64,000 bases of DNA from Adiantum capillus-veneris (GCA_014529385.2 CM043960.1:25898396-25962395), one strand, 5' to 3'; positions 1-10,909 are shown, numbered from the stretch's first letter. Translations and numbers: made by a program. The notes: a model not told the origin generated them from the sequence alone.

Positions 1-98
1 AACCATCGAAAGCCAGTTTTGGCACTGCTGCATTAGTGAAATTTTACCAGTACCATGATGTTGGTTTTTTTCTGAATCGTTTTGTTTTTGTGCCATAG

Positions 99-2057
99 GT
101 TGAGCTATACCAAAGATTCAAGAAGGCTCACCCAATAGTGGTAGTGTCTCTTAGATGCTTTGAGGCATTAAAGCCATACTTTGTACGGAAGTTGAAAGAC
201 ATAAATACTTGCTGCTGTGTGGTTCATGTGCAGATGCTCTATTTCAAAGAGGCCCTTAATCAAATGCGGCAGAACAAGTTGGGGCACCACGGGAAAGGTC
301 ACCTTTGCACTTGCTCCGTTTGTTGCAGAGGTGATGAGAGAGGAACATGTTTTGCAAACCAAGCAGTGTGTCAGCACATCACCGTTATGTGGTAATCCAG
401 CATGTGCCCAAAGCCTCCAAATTGTGAATACCATGCAAAGAAATGCTTGATGGGGGACTGCTCACAATGTGGAGTACGGAGGTTGACATTTTGTCCCGAT
501 GAGATAGCAGAGGATAGCAAGGAGGTGTCTGTGAAGGTTTTCATGGAGGTTGGAACAGGACAGGTTCACGAAGGTGGGAGTGAGAAGAAGAGAAAGGACT
601 TGATTGTGCAACGGATGAAAAGTGGGACTTTTCTTAGCCTATTTTCAGCCCATCTGATAGGCTTCATCAGGCACAACTTTGTCTTCCGCTGGCAAGCCCA
701 ACAATTCAAGGACTGTTTGCAGAATTTTCCTAGCAACGTTGTAGTATCTGTTATTGACTTTGAGGAGAATTATTCCTTTAAAGTTCAGAATGAAATTCAG
801 TCAATGCATTGGTGGTCTACCCAAGTCACAATACTTGTGCACATCACTTATTTAAGAAATGCAGCAGGTGGTACACAGAAGACGCTACACTTCTACATAT
901 CGGATGACAAGCAGCATGACACATTGTTTGTACAACATTGTTTCTTGCTGCATGACAAGTGGCTGAAAGAACGAGGACGTTCTCTGCAACAACATTGGGT
1001 TTGGTCAGATGGTGCTGCTTGACAATTCAAGGCCCGTAGACCTTACTATTTTGTGGCAAGGTACTATCAAATGACAGGCTTGCACATGATGCATAACTTC
1101 TCTGCATCCGGCCATGGAAAAGGTGAACATGATGGGGCAGGGGCAGTCATCAAGAGAACTTTGACGCATGAGGAATTGAAACCAGATGGCTGGCGTATGA
1201 AGTGTGCAGCCGATGTTGTCAACTTTTTGAAAGCAACTTTTCAGCCAAGAGAACAGTCTCAGAGGTGTAATACGCAAAGATTCTTTTGGCTTATTGGCAC
1301 GAATGAAGTGCAGCGCAATCTGCAATGGGACTGTGAGCGCATAGTTGGCTCCCGCTCATTTCATTGTGCTGATGGCTATTCACAGGACAACCGCACCGCC
1401 ATACGCTTTCGATCACTTTCATGCTTTTGTGATCCGTGTATGCGTGGGTTGTGGAGAAGATGCATGAACAGAATGCACATTGAAGAATGGAAATATGTTT
1501 GCATCAAACCCTTGCCAGAGTCCGGGGATACAATTAGGGATGACGAATCAGATGACGAGGAGGAGGGTGGAGATTCAACATCGATTCCGATGAGCCAAGT
1601 GTCCAACCTGCCACTATATGAAGGATGCCCTGAAATGTTAAGTGGCAAGCTGTCCATAGGGGATAATTTTGCAGTAAAAGCAGCTGAGGCAAACGAAGAC
1701 TTCTACATTATCAAATGCACAGAAGTGTTGTACCAAACGGTGAAAGCACAAAAGGATAAGTGGCATAACAAAATTGTTAGAGGAGGGAAGGTTGTTGAAG
1801 GCTTTTTTTATGGCCAAGTTGAAGGAAAAGCTGATACATACCGGCTATTGGATCACACATCTCCGGTAATGATCTACTCACATCTTGTTAGGGCCATACG
1901 TTTCTCGATGGAGCCTATTGCAGGATCCCTAGGTCAAATTTTACAATACAAGTTGTCTACTACAGTATATGAGAGGATATACAATAGCATGCCATATCAT
2001 GATGATGAGAGTGACGAAGGTGCGTCCATGTTACTTGAGGGCAATGAGAAGCCCTGA
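99..2057 (+). pseudogene. DDE/RNase-H-like transposase gene, 3' exon, two in-frame stops (element A)
   Basis: The exon opens at a good acceptor (ccatag before 99); the matching acceptor in element B is at 31482 on the minus strand. A single frame of about 650 codons runs to the stop at 2055-2057, broken only by TAA at 393-395 and TGA at 1020-1022. Visible motifs in order are: a Cys/His-rich N-terminal block (TCCC, CxxC pairs around 205-470, probably zinc-binding); DFEENY with Asp at 756-758; QNEIQSMHW; VWSDGAA with Asp at 1008-1010; and GHGKGEHDG at 1110-1136. These look like the acidic residues of an RNase-H-fold transposase. A second Cys-rich patch (CFCDPC) lies near 1420. It is followed by an acidic linker and a C-terminal beta-rich region (FYIIKCTE, VVEGFFYG) that could be a reader or BAH-like module, which is speculative. 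The TGA lies two codons after the second Asp motif; element B has serine there. The superfamily is not identified. Confidence 0.7.
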
Positions 2058-2079
2058 TTGAACAACTGAATCCGGTAGT

Positions 2080-2690
2080 CAATAGTACCAAATCTGGTAG
2101 TCAACAGTACCAAGTGTATTCCGCACTATGTGCTTTTTAGTGACTGAGTCAACTTGATTTTTTGGCCCTGAGCTTTATCTGTTCTCTCTATCTAGTTCTG
2201 TGTTGGTATGTTACCTTTCATTACATTACTGTTTCAGTTGTCCTCACTATATGTGCATTTGGTACATTTTGGTACTGTTGAACTTGGGTGCTTCTCTGTC
2301 CACTATTACAATACCAAATTTGGTACTGTTTGGTACTGTTGAACTTGGGTGCATATCTGTCCACTATTACAGTACCAAATTGGAACTGCTTGAACTTGCT
2401 GTATCACTTATGGTTTACTTTATTGCTCTATCTGGTTCTGTGTTGGTATGTTACCTTTCATTACATTACTGTTTCAGTTGTCCTCACTATATCTCTACTT
2501 TTTGGTACTGTTGAACTTGGGTGCACGTCGGTCCACTATTATAGTACCAAATTTGGTACTTTTTGGTACTGTGTTGAACTTGGGTGCACTCCTGTCCACT
2601 ATTACAGTACCAAATTTGGTACAATTTGGTACTCCTTGAACTTGCTGTATCACTTATGGTTTACTTTATTTCTTGGTATTTTTCAGTTTG
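2080..2690. repeat. Palindrome array with 240-bp tandem unit between transposase and FCP1-like genes (element A)
   Basis: The space between the convergent 3' ends of the transposase and FCP1-like genes is filled by TACCAAATTTGGTA-type palindromes (for example near 2320, 2546 and 2606), half sites (GGTACT, AGTACC) and the phrase TTGAACTTGGGTGC. A larger unit repeats at an offset of exactly 240 bp: the block starting ATCT(A/G)GTTCTGTGTTGG at 2190 recurs at 2430. Plus-strand open frames here translate the repeat and are not considered genes. Confidence 0.85.
2116..2390 (+). repeat. Left arm of long imperfect inverted repeat around FCP1-like gene
   Basis: The sequence beginning GTATTCCGCACTATGTGC at 2116 is repeated in reverse complement ending at 4165. 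The first 140 or so bases of the two arms differ by only a handful of substitutions; farther in they drift and carry different numbers of palindromes. The arms enclose the FCP1-like gene of element A. Confidence 0.85.
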
Positions 2691-2955
2691 TCTATTCGTA
2701 TTTGATACGACCACCTTGAGCAATGTCTATAACTACGTTGATAACATGAAAGGTATGCCAAACATAGATGCTATCTGCCTCAAAAATTAAAATGTTGGTC
2801 AACCTGGTTAGCTCCAAGAGGTTTCAACAGAATTATTCATGGGTTTCAATAGTAGAGATCAAGATACCAAGACAGTCTGAACAAGAGAAGTGGTTTTCCA
2901 TTATGTATAGTATCGGGTTACAAAATTCCATTATTTACCTGATTATGGAAATCTG

Positions 2956-3798
2956 CTACCTCGGGGGATCAAATTTATAGGAGTACCCCTCCATCTGTAT
3001 GAAGTAATCAGTAATGTACCCAGAAATATCGTCTTCAGTGTCAAAGACTGGGTTTTTGCGAGTGTACGTTGTTGGGTACCGATCCCTTATCCACCCGAGC
3101 AACCAAGGCAAAACAAAATCCAGCGAGTAAAACGGGTAATCGGTTCCTACTACCGTGGGATCGTATGATCGGATTGCCATACAGTTTTCATAGTCATTTT
3201 TAAGAGACTTGTATCTACAATCATCTACAAGAATAGTGTTGCTGGCATCGTACTTCGGGTGCCTTGCCCACAACGTCCGTAGCTTCTTCAGGAAAATGGG
3301 CTTATCGCCCATGTGTTTGGGCACAACCGGCACCTCCGACATACGGGCCCGCCATATTTCACAGTCCTCTTGGGAGAGAATATCTGCTAATGAAAAAAAA
3401 CGAGGTTAAGAGGTATGCGAAACTTATGTCCTGCAACATTCAAAGCGGGCATGCTTTACCTGCAAAATATTTTTACCTTCTATGGTTTGGGAAGCACGCG
3501 CTCACCATGTGTAACAGTTTTTCCCTTTTACAGCAGGACCACAACACTAGGTTGGCTTTCTGTTTAAGCCGTAGGATGAACTGCTCCGCATCCGGCCTTA
3601 CAAGACAAATTACATTCCCTCCGAGATGGACTACCCGTGGCGTGTGCTCCTTTGGCAGGCACTCAAGTTCCTCAAGGATTTCGCTGCAGCTGGTTAGTAG
3701 CACGCCATTAAGATCAAGCACAATCATCCGCCCGCCTCTAGCAGCCACATCAGGTTGCAACAATGTGCTTGCCGGTGTCTCGTCTAGCCACCAACTTA
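2956..3798 (-). pseudogene. FCP1/NIF-like HAD phosphatase-domain gene of element A
   Basis: Two exons are visible on the minus strand, about 3798-3477 and 3383-2956. The first carries the HAD motif I region VLDLNGVL: the nucleophile Asp is at 3713-3715 and the usual second Asp is Asn (3707-3709), as in a known plant subgroup of FCP1-like proteins. It is followed by RPDAEQF and LVLWSC, the motif II side. The second carries KPIFLKKLRTLW and ILVDDCRYKSL, matching motif III with its paired Asp, and ends at a stop at 2956-2958. The obvious donor (GAAG before GTAAAA at 3476) and acceptor (CAG at 3384-3386) do not keep phase. Either a small indel or another splice site is involved, so the copy may be broken. 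No N-terminal coiled-coil exon like that of copy B was found. It probably derives from a host FCP1-like gene. Confidence 0.65.
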
Positions 3799-3924
3799 CT
3801 ACAACACCAACAAACATAATGAGTGGGGACAAATACACAGTGCAAACATCATATCTAAAACAGAAAATTGGTCCAAAAACTACCAAATTTGGTACTGTAT
3901 TGCACAAGTGATAAGGACTATCCG

Positions 3925-4165
3925 AAATCGCAAGTTCAAGAAGTACCAAAGTGGTACTGTAATAGTGGACAGACATGCACCCAAGTTCAACAGTACCAAA
4001 AAGTACCAAATTTGGTATTGTAATGCACATATAGTGAGGACAACTGAAACAGTAATGTAACGAAAGGTAACATACCAACACAAAACTAGATAGAGAGAAA
4101 AGATAAAGCTCAGGGCCAAAAAATCAAGTTGACTCAGTCACTAAAATGCACAAAGTGCGGAATAC
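3925..4165 (-). repeat. Right arm of long imperfect inverted repeat around FCP1-like gene
   Basis: This is the partner of the arm at 2116-2390, read on the minus strand from 4165. It contains the same GACTGAGTCAACTTGATTTT and TGTTACCTTTC phrases and the palindromes near 4000. It separates the 3' end of the RING-type gene (stop at 4182) from the FCP1-like gene. Confidence 0.85.
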
Positions 4166-4181
4166 AATAGATTCTCACTGG

Positions 4182-7100
4182 CTACAGTTTGCATGCATGG
4201 GATAATTGATCACGGGCGCGATTGCGCTTCTTTCTCTGCAAACAAAAAAGTTTCTGCAGGGTCACGGAATCAGGGGAATCACCTCTCCGCTTCGAAATAG
4301 CATCGGCAGCAGTAGAGTCAACGCCCCCGTCGGTGCTGTCCACAACAGTATCGTTTGCAAGTACTTCTTCCTGCTCATCCTCGGCCTCCCTCCGATCTTT
4401 GTTTCCTTCCGACCCCTCTTTGACCTCCCCTTCACTCCCCTTTGTGGTTTCCACCCCCTCCCCAACACCCCCCTTTGTGGGTTCTTCCTCTCCCTTCTTG
4501 GTCGTTGCTTCATCGAGCTTTGTGTTGGCAGCATCCTGGCTTTCCTCCGCATCCAGCTCCACAACAATAGGGACTTTACCTTCCTCCTTGTCCTTGGTCT
4601 TTTTACCATCTCTGGCCTCCTCCTCAATTTTCCTTTCGCTGTCACCTGTCTTTTTATCATCTCTGGCCTCCTCCTCACTTTTACTTTCGCTGTCACCTGT
4701 TGCCTCACATCTTTGTCCCATCACATTGTCTTTCCCTACAGAATTACCTTGCTTCAGATCGTGGAGAACATCTGAGATCTCCCTTGTCACCTCATCCACG
4801 TCACTTGCAGCCGACTTTGTGGCGTGCTGGTCAGCAACTGCAACATCCTGCTCCTCTGCAAACACAAAGAAAGACATCACATACTAACTTGTATGAAAAC
4901 CTCACTGAGTTGCAAGTGCGCATATGTATTAAAAAATGCACACATACTTACTCTTGACAACTTGAAGCCCACTGGACCAGGACTTTGCCAAATCAGAGAT
5001 TACCATATTACAACCCGGCTTGACACACTGATCCCTGCTTTGTAACAGAGCACTGAAGCACAAGGGATGATATTGGTGTCGGCACTCTAGCATGAAGGTT
5101 CCGACTATATGTGCGCACTCCAAGGGCTCACCGCATGCAACACACATACCAAACACCGGGATCACATTTACCGAATCATTAACCTGGGGCCTAGGATATA
5201 GTAGGAACCTCTTCCCAAGCCTGATATCAGACAACATCTCCTTCACAAATAGGGTATGTTCTTGACCTTCCTTCCATTTTTTCTCCAGAGTGTCATACTC
5301 AGCCTGTTGACAACCAGAGGTCCCAATTAGTTTCAAAAACTACCAAGAAGTCATACCGAGACTGGTACTTCTAAGTACTGTACTACGAAACAGAACCCAA
5401 ACTACCAAAACCACCAAAACTACCAAAAACTACCAAACTCGGGAATCATATAGTACCAAAAACATATAAATACCCTCAATGCAGAACTAAACTACCCAAA
5501 CCTTATCAAAACTACCAAAAGACACTTTTTGCAGCACTTTCAAATAGTACCTAAAAGTACCAAAACTACCAAAATCAAACTACCAAAAGCCACTTTTTGA
5601 AGCACTTTCAAATAGTACCTAAAAGTACCAAAACTACCAAAATCAAACTACCAAACAAGATTTTTGCATCACTCTCAAATAGTACCTAAAAGTACCCAAA
5701 ACTACCAAAATCAAACTACCAAAGAAGATTTTTGCAGCACTTTCAAATAGTACCTAAAAGTACCCAAAACTACCAAAATCAAACTACCAAACAAGCTTTT
5801 TGTAGCACTTTCAAATAGTACCTAAAAGTACCAAAACTACCAAAATTGAACTACCAAACCCACTTTTTGCAGCACTTTCAAATAGTACCTAAAAGTACCA
5901 AAACTACCAAATCAAACTACAGAAGCCACTTTTTGCAGCACTTTCAAATAGTACCTAAAAGTACCAAAACTCCCAAAATCAAACTTTCAAATAGTACCAA
6001 AACAACCAAGACTACCAAAGAAAAACTTTTTGCAGCACTTTCAAAAACTACCAAAATTACCAAAATCAAACTACCAATTACACTTTTGCAGCACTTTCAA
6101 ATAGTACCTAAAAGTACCAAAACTAGCTATCAGAATAAAACTACCATAACACCTTTTGCAGCACTTTCAGAAAGTACCTTAAAGTACCAAAACTTCTTCA
6201 TAGTAACAGAAATACCAAACCATAAGACAGAAGGAAACCATAAACTACCTAGAATAAAAACAGTTCTACCATGAGTACCTAATACTACCAATCCCACCAA
6301 ACCAAGCATAAACAGTTCTATCAAAGGTACCTAACACTACCAATCCCACCAAACTAAGCATTAACAGTTCTACCAAAGGTACCTAACACTACCAATCCAA
6401 CCAAACCAAGCATAAACAGTTCTACCAAAAACTCTCAAAACTACTAGCACCTGTTGCTCTAGAATCTCCTTGTCGAGCAATGACGTATCTTCACTAATTC
6501 CGTATCGACTGGCAGACAAATCATCTTCTATCACATTGATTTCTGCGTCATCGCCAGTGTTGGCCTCTCTCAGTGTTTCCAATTGGGTCTCATATTCCTT
6601 GATGTCGTCCATAATCTGCTTGACAAGTTTATTGGAACCCTCTGCCCTCAAGAGTGTTTCCTTCTTCTGCTTCAGAGACATTGTCAGCTCTTTCAGCCTA
6701 TCGGCTACCCCGACACATGTCCGAGGGACTCTCCCAACCATAGCTTCAAGGTCCGCAATATAATCAGGTGTCTTCTCCTCATGACGCTGTGGGGGGACTT
6801 TCTGTGTAGGGGGCATACTACCGACTGGCGTAAGTTGGGGCTTCTTGGTATTTGACGGGTGGCCTCCTTGGGACGCACCGTTTGCCTTTCTCCAATTCTC
6901 AACCTTCTTTTCCAAGCCTCCTGGTCGGGAGGAACACATGTTGAGTACACTCTCACCAAACCTGGCCCATGCAACCCTATGGCCCGCAGGGTCCTTTGTG
7001 GCTGCATGACACTTCTCATATGCAAAACAACGGGCAAATTTTGTAGTGATCTCCCCACATGATGGTGGGGCTTGGTACACCTTATGGAACAAGAACCTGC

Positions 7101-8055
7101 ATTCATCCTGAAGCCGTGGCTGCACGTGATTTAAGTAAATCTTTGTCTTCTTCTGGCTGGAATGCCTGAATACAGTGAGCCACTGGTCATCGGGGATGTC
7201 ATCTTCTGTAAGATTCTTTGGTAGCACCCCCTCCATGCTCAAACCATACTCATCAAGAAGCTCTTGTGCTGTATAGCAGAACTTTGTCAAGATAGGGTAC
7301 TCCTCCATCTTGTTTTTTCCTGCGATGTGGAAACAACACGCAAGTAAAGACATTCCCTCATTATATGCCTCATTTCAGTTGTGGAAAACAAAACACATGG
7401 AATGAAATGAATGTATGTCATTCAACTGACAATTGTAAAATTCAGTTGTGTACAAAGCCAATTTTGGTTGTGGTTAGTATCAAATTTGGTAATGGTTAGT
7501 ACCAAATTTGGTACTAACCAAATTTGGTTATGCTGACATCTCTACTGAGCTTCAACTTTGTGCTATGCTCATGCACAACATATACTGATTTTTTCACTTG
7601 CATGCATGCAAGTTAGCAATCAAAAGAGCAGCTTATACATGTAACTTTGTAACTTTCCTAAACCCTAAATTCCTAAGAAGATCCCAAACATGCACATGTA
7701 CTTACTGCATGCAAAAAAATCAAATGCAGACCTCATCAGATAAAAGACATGCAGAAGCTTGCATGCATGGAAAAGAAAATGGTAAATCACCAGAAAACGC
7801 ACAGCTCTCATAGCACCTACCTTTAGATGTTGTAGATGACCGTGGAGTCTCATCATCGGCAAAAAGAGGCCCAGGCTTAAATGAAGTCTCCATGGACACA
7901 ACAGGTTTCTCCCTCTCCACAAAGGAGGCCCCCTTGCTAGCCCTCGTATTTGGGGTGTCGATGTTCCGAGGGGATTTTGCATCCATTGTCCTCTTCTTCT
8001 TTTTCCCATTGTTCGGTGACTCTTTAGCTGCTGATTTCCTCGCTGGCGTCCTCAT
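4182..8055 (-). CDS. Four-exon RING-H2-like protein gene, stop-free as predicted (element A gene 1)
   Basis: Minus-strand exons 8055-7821, 7319-6451, 5303-4952 and 4855-4182 have GT..AG borders and matching phases (1, 0, 1), giving about 709 codons without a stop. Exon 1 starts with a basic, nuclear-signal-like stretch (KKKKR). Exon 2 has a conserved region shared with copy B (EEYPILTKFCYTAQEL, WLTVFR, VYQAPP, TTKFAR) followed by a predicted coiled coil. Exon 3 has a RING-H2-like pattern: CVAC, then LEC-RH-QYH-PLC, then C-x4-C; the last pair has unusual spacing. Exon 4 is a highly acidic, Glu/Lys-rich tail with tandem SERKIEEEARDGKK-like units and a basic end. Intron 2 holds a 1.1-kb minisatellite. 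A nuclear DNA-binding or ubiquitin-ligase role in mobility is a guess; no function is assigned. Confidence 0.68.
5340..6440. repeat. Minisatellite filling intron 2 of the RING-type gene (element A)
   Basis: CTACCAAAA-rich DNA contains a unit of about 65-70 bp (CACTTTTTGCAGCACTTTC, AATAGTACCTAAAAGTACC, AACTACCAAAATCAAACTACC) repeated about nine times from 5523 to about 6200. A second unit of about 52 bp (AGCATAAACAGTTCTACC, GGTACCTAACACTACCAAT) follows from 6260 to 6430, in about three to four copies. The half site GTACC is common to this array and the palindromes elsewhere in element A. Confidence 0.9.
7493..7520. repeat. 28-nt perfect palindrome in intron 1 of the RING-type gene
   Basis: The 18-nt core AGTACCAAATTTGGTACT (7498-7515) is extended by complementary TGGTT/AACCA arms to a perfect 28-nt palindrome. 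Half copies (CAAATTTGGT, AACCAAATTTGGTT) lie immediately on both sides. It is the longest perfect example of the element A palindrome I found. Confidence 0.9.
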
Positions 8056-8390
8056 CTTCCTGATTGTGAGTAGCCGGGGAGCTTGTTACCTGTAACTGTA
8101 GTGGTTTGCAGAAGGCGATGTAGTAAGAGAGCAAGGCGGAAGCTGGAAAATGTGTTGAGCAACTGCGCCACTCACAAACGCAGTCTGTGATGGGACTTTT
8201 GGCACGGTTTCAAAACACCACTCCCATTACTTATTGCCCCACCCACGTTTTCTTTCACAGAAAGTTTAAATCATACAAATTTCCCTCCTACCATTCTTTA
8301 ACATAGATGAAAAAAAGGTTCCCTCCAAAGTGTGGACATATGTAGAAGTACCAACTAGGTAGAAGCAATATAGGTCCTTTTTTTGTACCA

Positions 8391-8411
8391 CCAAACTATG
8401 CTTTCACCCCC
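8391..8411. other. Putative right terminus of element A
   Basis: Read inward on the minus strand, the end is GGGGTGAAAGCATAGTTTGG, followed by GTGGTAC and an A-run. It abuts gypsy coding sequence inside a run of six C (8407-8412), so the border is uncertain by a few bases. The string GAAAGCAT also occurs at the left border of element B (22404-22411). No target duplication can be checked because the left end of A is outside the window. Confidence 0.45.
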
Positions 8412-9581
8412 CAATCTGGTTCTTTAAGTACAGGTGCTGATACAAGGTTTTCCTTCAACTTTTGGAATGAAGTTTCACACTCTTCAGTCCAGTCGAAACT
8501 GACTAACAAACGATACAGAGGTTGTGCAATGACTGCATACATATATATGAATCTTCAATAATATCCGTAGTGTCCCATGAAGGATTGCACTTGTTTCGCA
8601 TTAGTAGGCCTGTGCAAGTCTACTATGACTTTGATTTTTTCTAAGTCAGTGGTTATGCCATTTCTTGAGACAATATGTCCTAAGATGCGGCCTTGCCTAA
8701 CCATAAAAATATACTTTTCCGGGTTAAAACAGATTCGATATGTTCTGCATTTCTCAAATACCTTTTGTAAATGGTCAATATGTTCTTCTCGTAGAAGAGA
8801 GTGTACACAAAGATCATCCATATATATTTCTAAGAGTATTCTTTGAACGCATGAGTCATTAACCTTTGAAAGGTATCTAGGGCATTGGTCAAGCCAAAAG
8901 GCATAACTCGATACGCATATATTCCCCATTCTATGGCAAACGCTGTTTTGTGTTGATCCTCTATTGCAATTGCCAGTTGGTTATACCCTGAAAACACATC
9001 TAGAAAGGAATAAGCCCGTTTCCCAGCCACCCTCTCAAGTACATGTTCTGTGATTGGCAAGGGATAATTATCCCTTATGGTGGCTGCATTACTTTTTTGA
9101 GGTTCACACATACTCGCAGTTTTCCGTTCTTTTTGGGGACAACCACAATGGGTGACACCCAATCTGTATGTTCAATTTCATAGATGAATTCAGCATCCAT
9201 CAGCTTGTCAATCTCCTCTTTGATTCGTTTAGAAAATGTGTCATTATATGTGCAAGGACGCTGTTTGCTAGGTTTGGCATTTGATTTCAAAGGAATTGTA
9301 TGTTGGCATATCGATGGATCAACTCCTTTGAGGTCTTTGTAGGACCATGCAAACACATCTTTATACTTCTTGAGAAGTTGTGTTAGCAGTTCTTCTTCAG
9401 GCTCTAAATCAGTTGCGATGTAGACCTGCTGAGGCTTTTCGCCTGGCTCAGCGAGGTCTATCTGTTTTGCATTTTTCGGCCCGTCATAAGATTCCTGGTT
9501 TATCCTTTCCCTGACTCGTGGTGTCATTATGATTTTTCTGTCTTGGATGGTGAATTTTCGATAGTGGGATGGTACATTCAT
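8412..9581 (-). pseudogene. Gypsy 1 reverse transcriptase
   Basis: Motifs in order on the minus strand: DVFAWSYKDLKGVDP, the entry block EFIYEIEHTDWVSPIV, RVCVNLKK, NYPLPITEHVLERV, SFLDVFSGYNQ, FAIEWGIYAYRVMPFGL, then YMDD at 8813-8824 and VQSFMGHYGYY. The final visible part (SAPVLKEPDW) is the start of the RNase H linker. Frame changes near 9100 and 8850 break the coding sequence, so it is inactive. The family is clear; the element's name is not. Confidence 0.85.
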
Positions 9582-9647
9582 GTTTCCTTTTTCTGACTTC
9601 TCCTTACCATCACTTTCTCCCTCAGTCGTCCATACCTCTCGTAATGA

Positions 9648-10417
9648 TCATTTTAGTTCTTGGTATTTCTTTTTACGCTCCAATTTGGTCCATGCTGGGT
9701 CTTTTGTTTTTTCTTGTTTTGATTTTTTTGATTTTGTTTCTGTTTTAGCCTTCCGTACTTGTCTTATTTCCTCTTGCATTCTTTCCCTTCGAACTTTTGA
9801 GAATCTGCCTGATATTTGGTCTTTTACACAATACTTTGCTTTGACTAGCATTAGATAGTGAGTTTTATCTTTTATCCTGGGCATAGGGTTCTCTGTCATT
9901 TTGTTTTCTGCTCGTTTTTTCCTATAGCGTTCCTGGCATCTAGGGTGATGATTGGCAAATCATAGAACTTGATATTCGTTGTTTTCTCCCCGGGCTCGCT
10001 TGAGCTGTCTGAACACTCGTTGTCTGCATCGTTATTTACCTCCAGATGCTCAGAGGAGTTATAAAAATCTTCTTGTTCTAGTGGTTCTACAATCTTATCT
10101 CCTCCTAGTATAAGGTTTATCATGTAATAGGGTAGCACATCATAGCCGTCCTTATCACAAAATTTTGTCGCTGGGTTATCTGTAATGGTACATACATCCA
10201 ATGTTGTTAGTATGTGTTCCCATTCCAGAGGTTCTAAGGCATCTTCGAGAAAAGGTTCCGGAATATAATCCTTGTCCTCAATAGCTCTTTCTAAGACGCA
10301 TTCCTCTCTTTTTAAGCTCCCACAATGTGAAGCTCCGCACATCCATAACTCTTTTTTTTGCCCTAACCATGCTGGGAGTTCAGACCCTGCCAATGTAGCT
10401 GAATCAAACTCTTCCAC
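9648..10417 (-). pseudogene. Gypsy 1 pol spacer between protease and RT
   Basis: Two minus-strand stretches (10417-9896 and 9899-9648) resemble the region 55791-54900 of gypsy C: EFDS, PSWL/PAWLxxxxxVWMCGAS, SLRREEC, then a lysine-rich KRKKKYQELK-type stretch leading into RT. Function within pol is unknown; it is a conserved linker of this gypsy family. Confidence 0.65.
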
Positions 10418-10484
10418 TGGTGTCTAGTTCACATCTTTGTAACTATGGCCTTTTAGGTGTATTTTGGTTGTAGTCTCGCCATGT

Positions 10485-10897
10485 CTAAGGTATATGTGGT
10501 TTTAACCCCAATCCTAGACCATCTTTAATTGTCTCATGAATGGTCTTCCTAAGATGATCTCGTAATTTTTCTTTTTGTCGAAATCGACTATTGCAAATGT
10601 ATGCTCGTACTCGATTCCGCACGAGGTGGAAATTACTTTTTCTAAGAGTCCTAGAGGCTTTTTTATGAACCCATCTGCCAGTTGCAATTTCATTCTGGTA
10701 GCTCTCAAAGCCGGTTTTCTCCATTTTTTCCAGATTTCCTTGGTGGCGATAGCGACTCCTGCTCCACTGTCAAGAATAGCTTTGAAAACTACTCCTTGGA
10801 ATTCTACTGGTAGTGTGGTGTTTCCATCTTCTCCCTCGCAATATTCTCCAACCTTTCTTAAAGGTATTGGCCTTGTGTTTAGTTGAGGCTTGTCCAA
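10485..10897 (-). pseudogene. Gypsy 1 retropepsin-like protease
   Basis: The minus-strand frame has KAILDSGAGVAIATKEIW, with the catalytic Asp codon at 10769-10771, and ends with YEIILGRPFMRQL, the usual flap-distal ILGxPF-type motif of retroviral-like aspartic proteases. It lies between gag and the RT region, as expected for a Ty3-type element. Confidence 0.8.
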
Positions 10898-10909
10898 TTC
10901 TATGATCCC

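Larger units (their letters stand above)
1..8411. mobile_element. Element A: large multigene DNA-transposon-like element, left end outside window
   Basis: This unit carries a plus-strand transposase-like gene (99-2057), a minus-strand FCP1-like gene (2956-3798) and a minus-strand RING-type gene (4182-8055), separated by arrays of a palindromic repeat built on TACCAAATTTGGTA. The same three genes in the same relative order recur in element B at 22413-34872. The right border is set near 8411. There, minus-strand gypsy reverse transcriptase/RNase H coding sequence stops abruptly after a Pro-Asp-Trp motif that continues normally in the related gypsy element at 47270. The 5' half of the transposase gene and the left terminus lie upstream of position 1. 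The family is not one I can name; calling it a DNA transposon is inference from the transposase-like gene and from the borders of copy B. Confidence 0.72.

Noticed and set aside
2200..2790. Overlapping open frames rich in Leu, Cys and Tyr on the plus strand
   Set aside because: They are translations of the palindrome array and its 240-bp unit; no splice context or domain.
4206..4887. Plus-strand frames opposite the acidic exon of the RING gene
   Set aside because: Ser/Phe/Leu-rich shadows of a Glu/Lys-rich exon whose splice phases fit on the minus strand.
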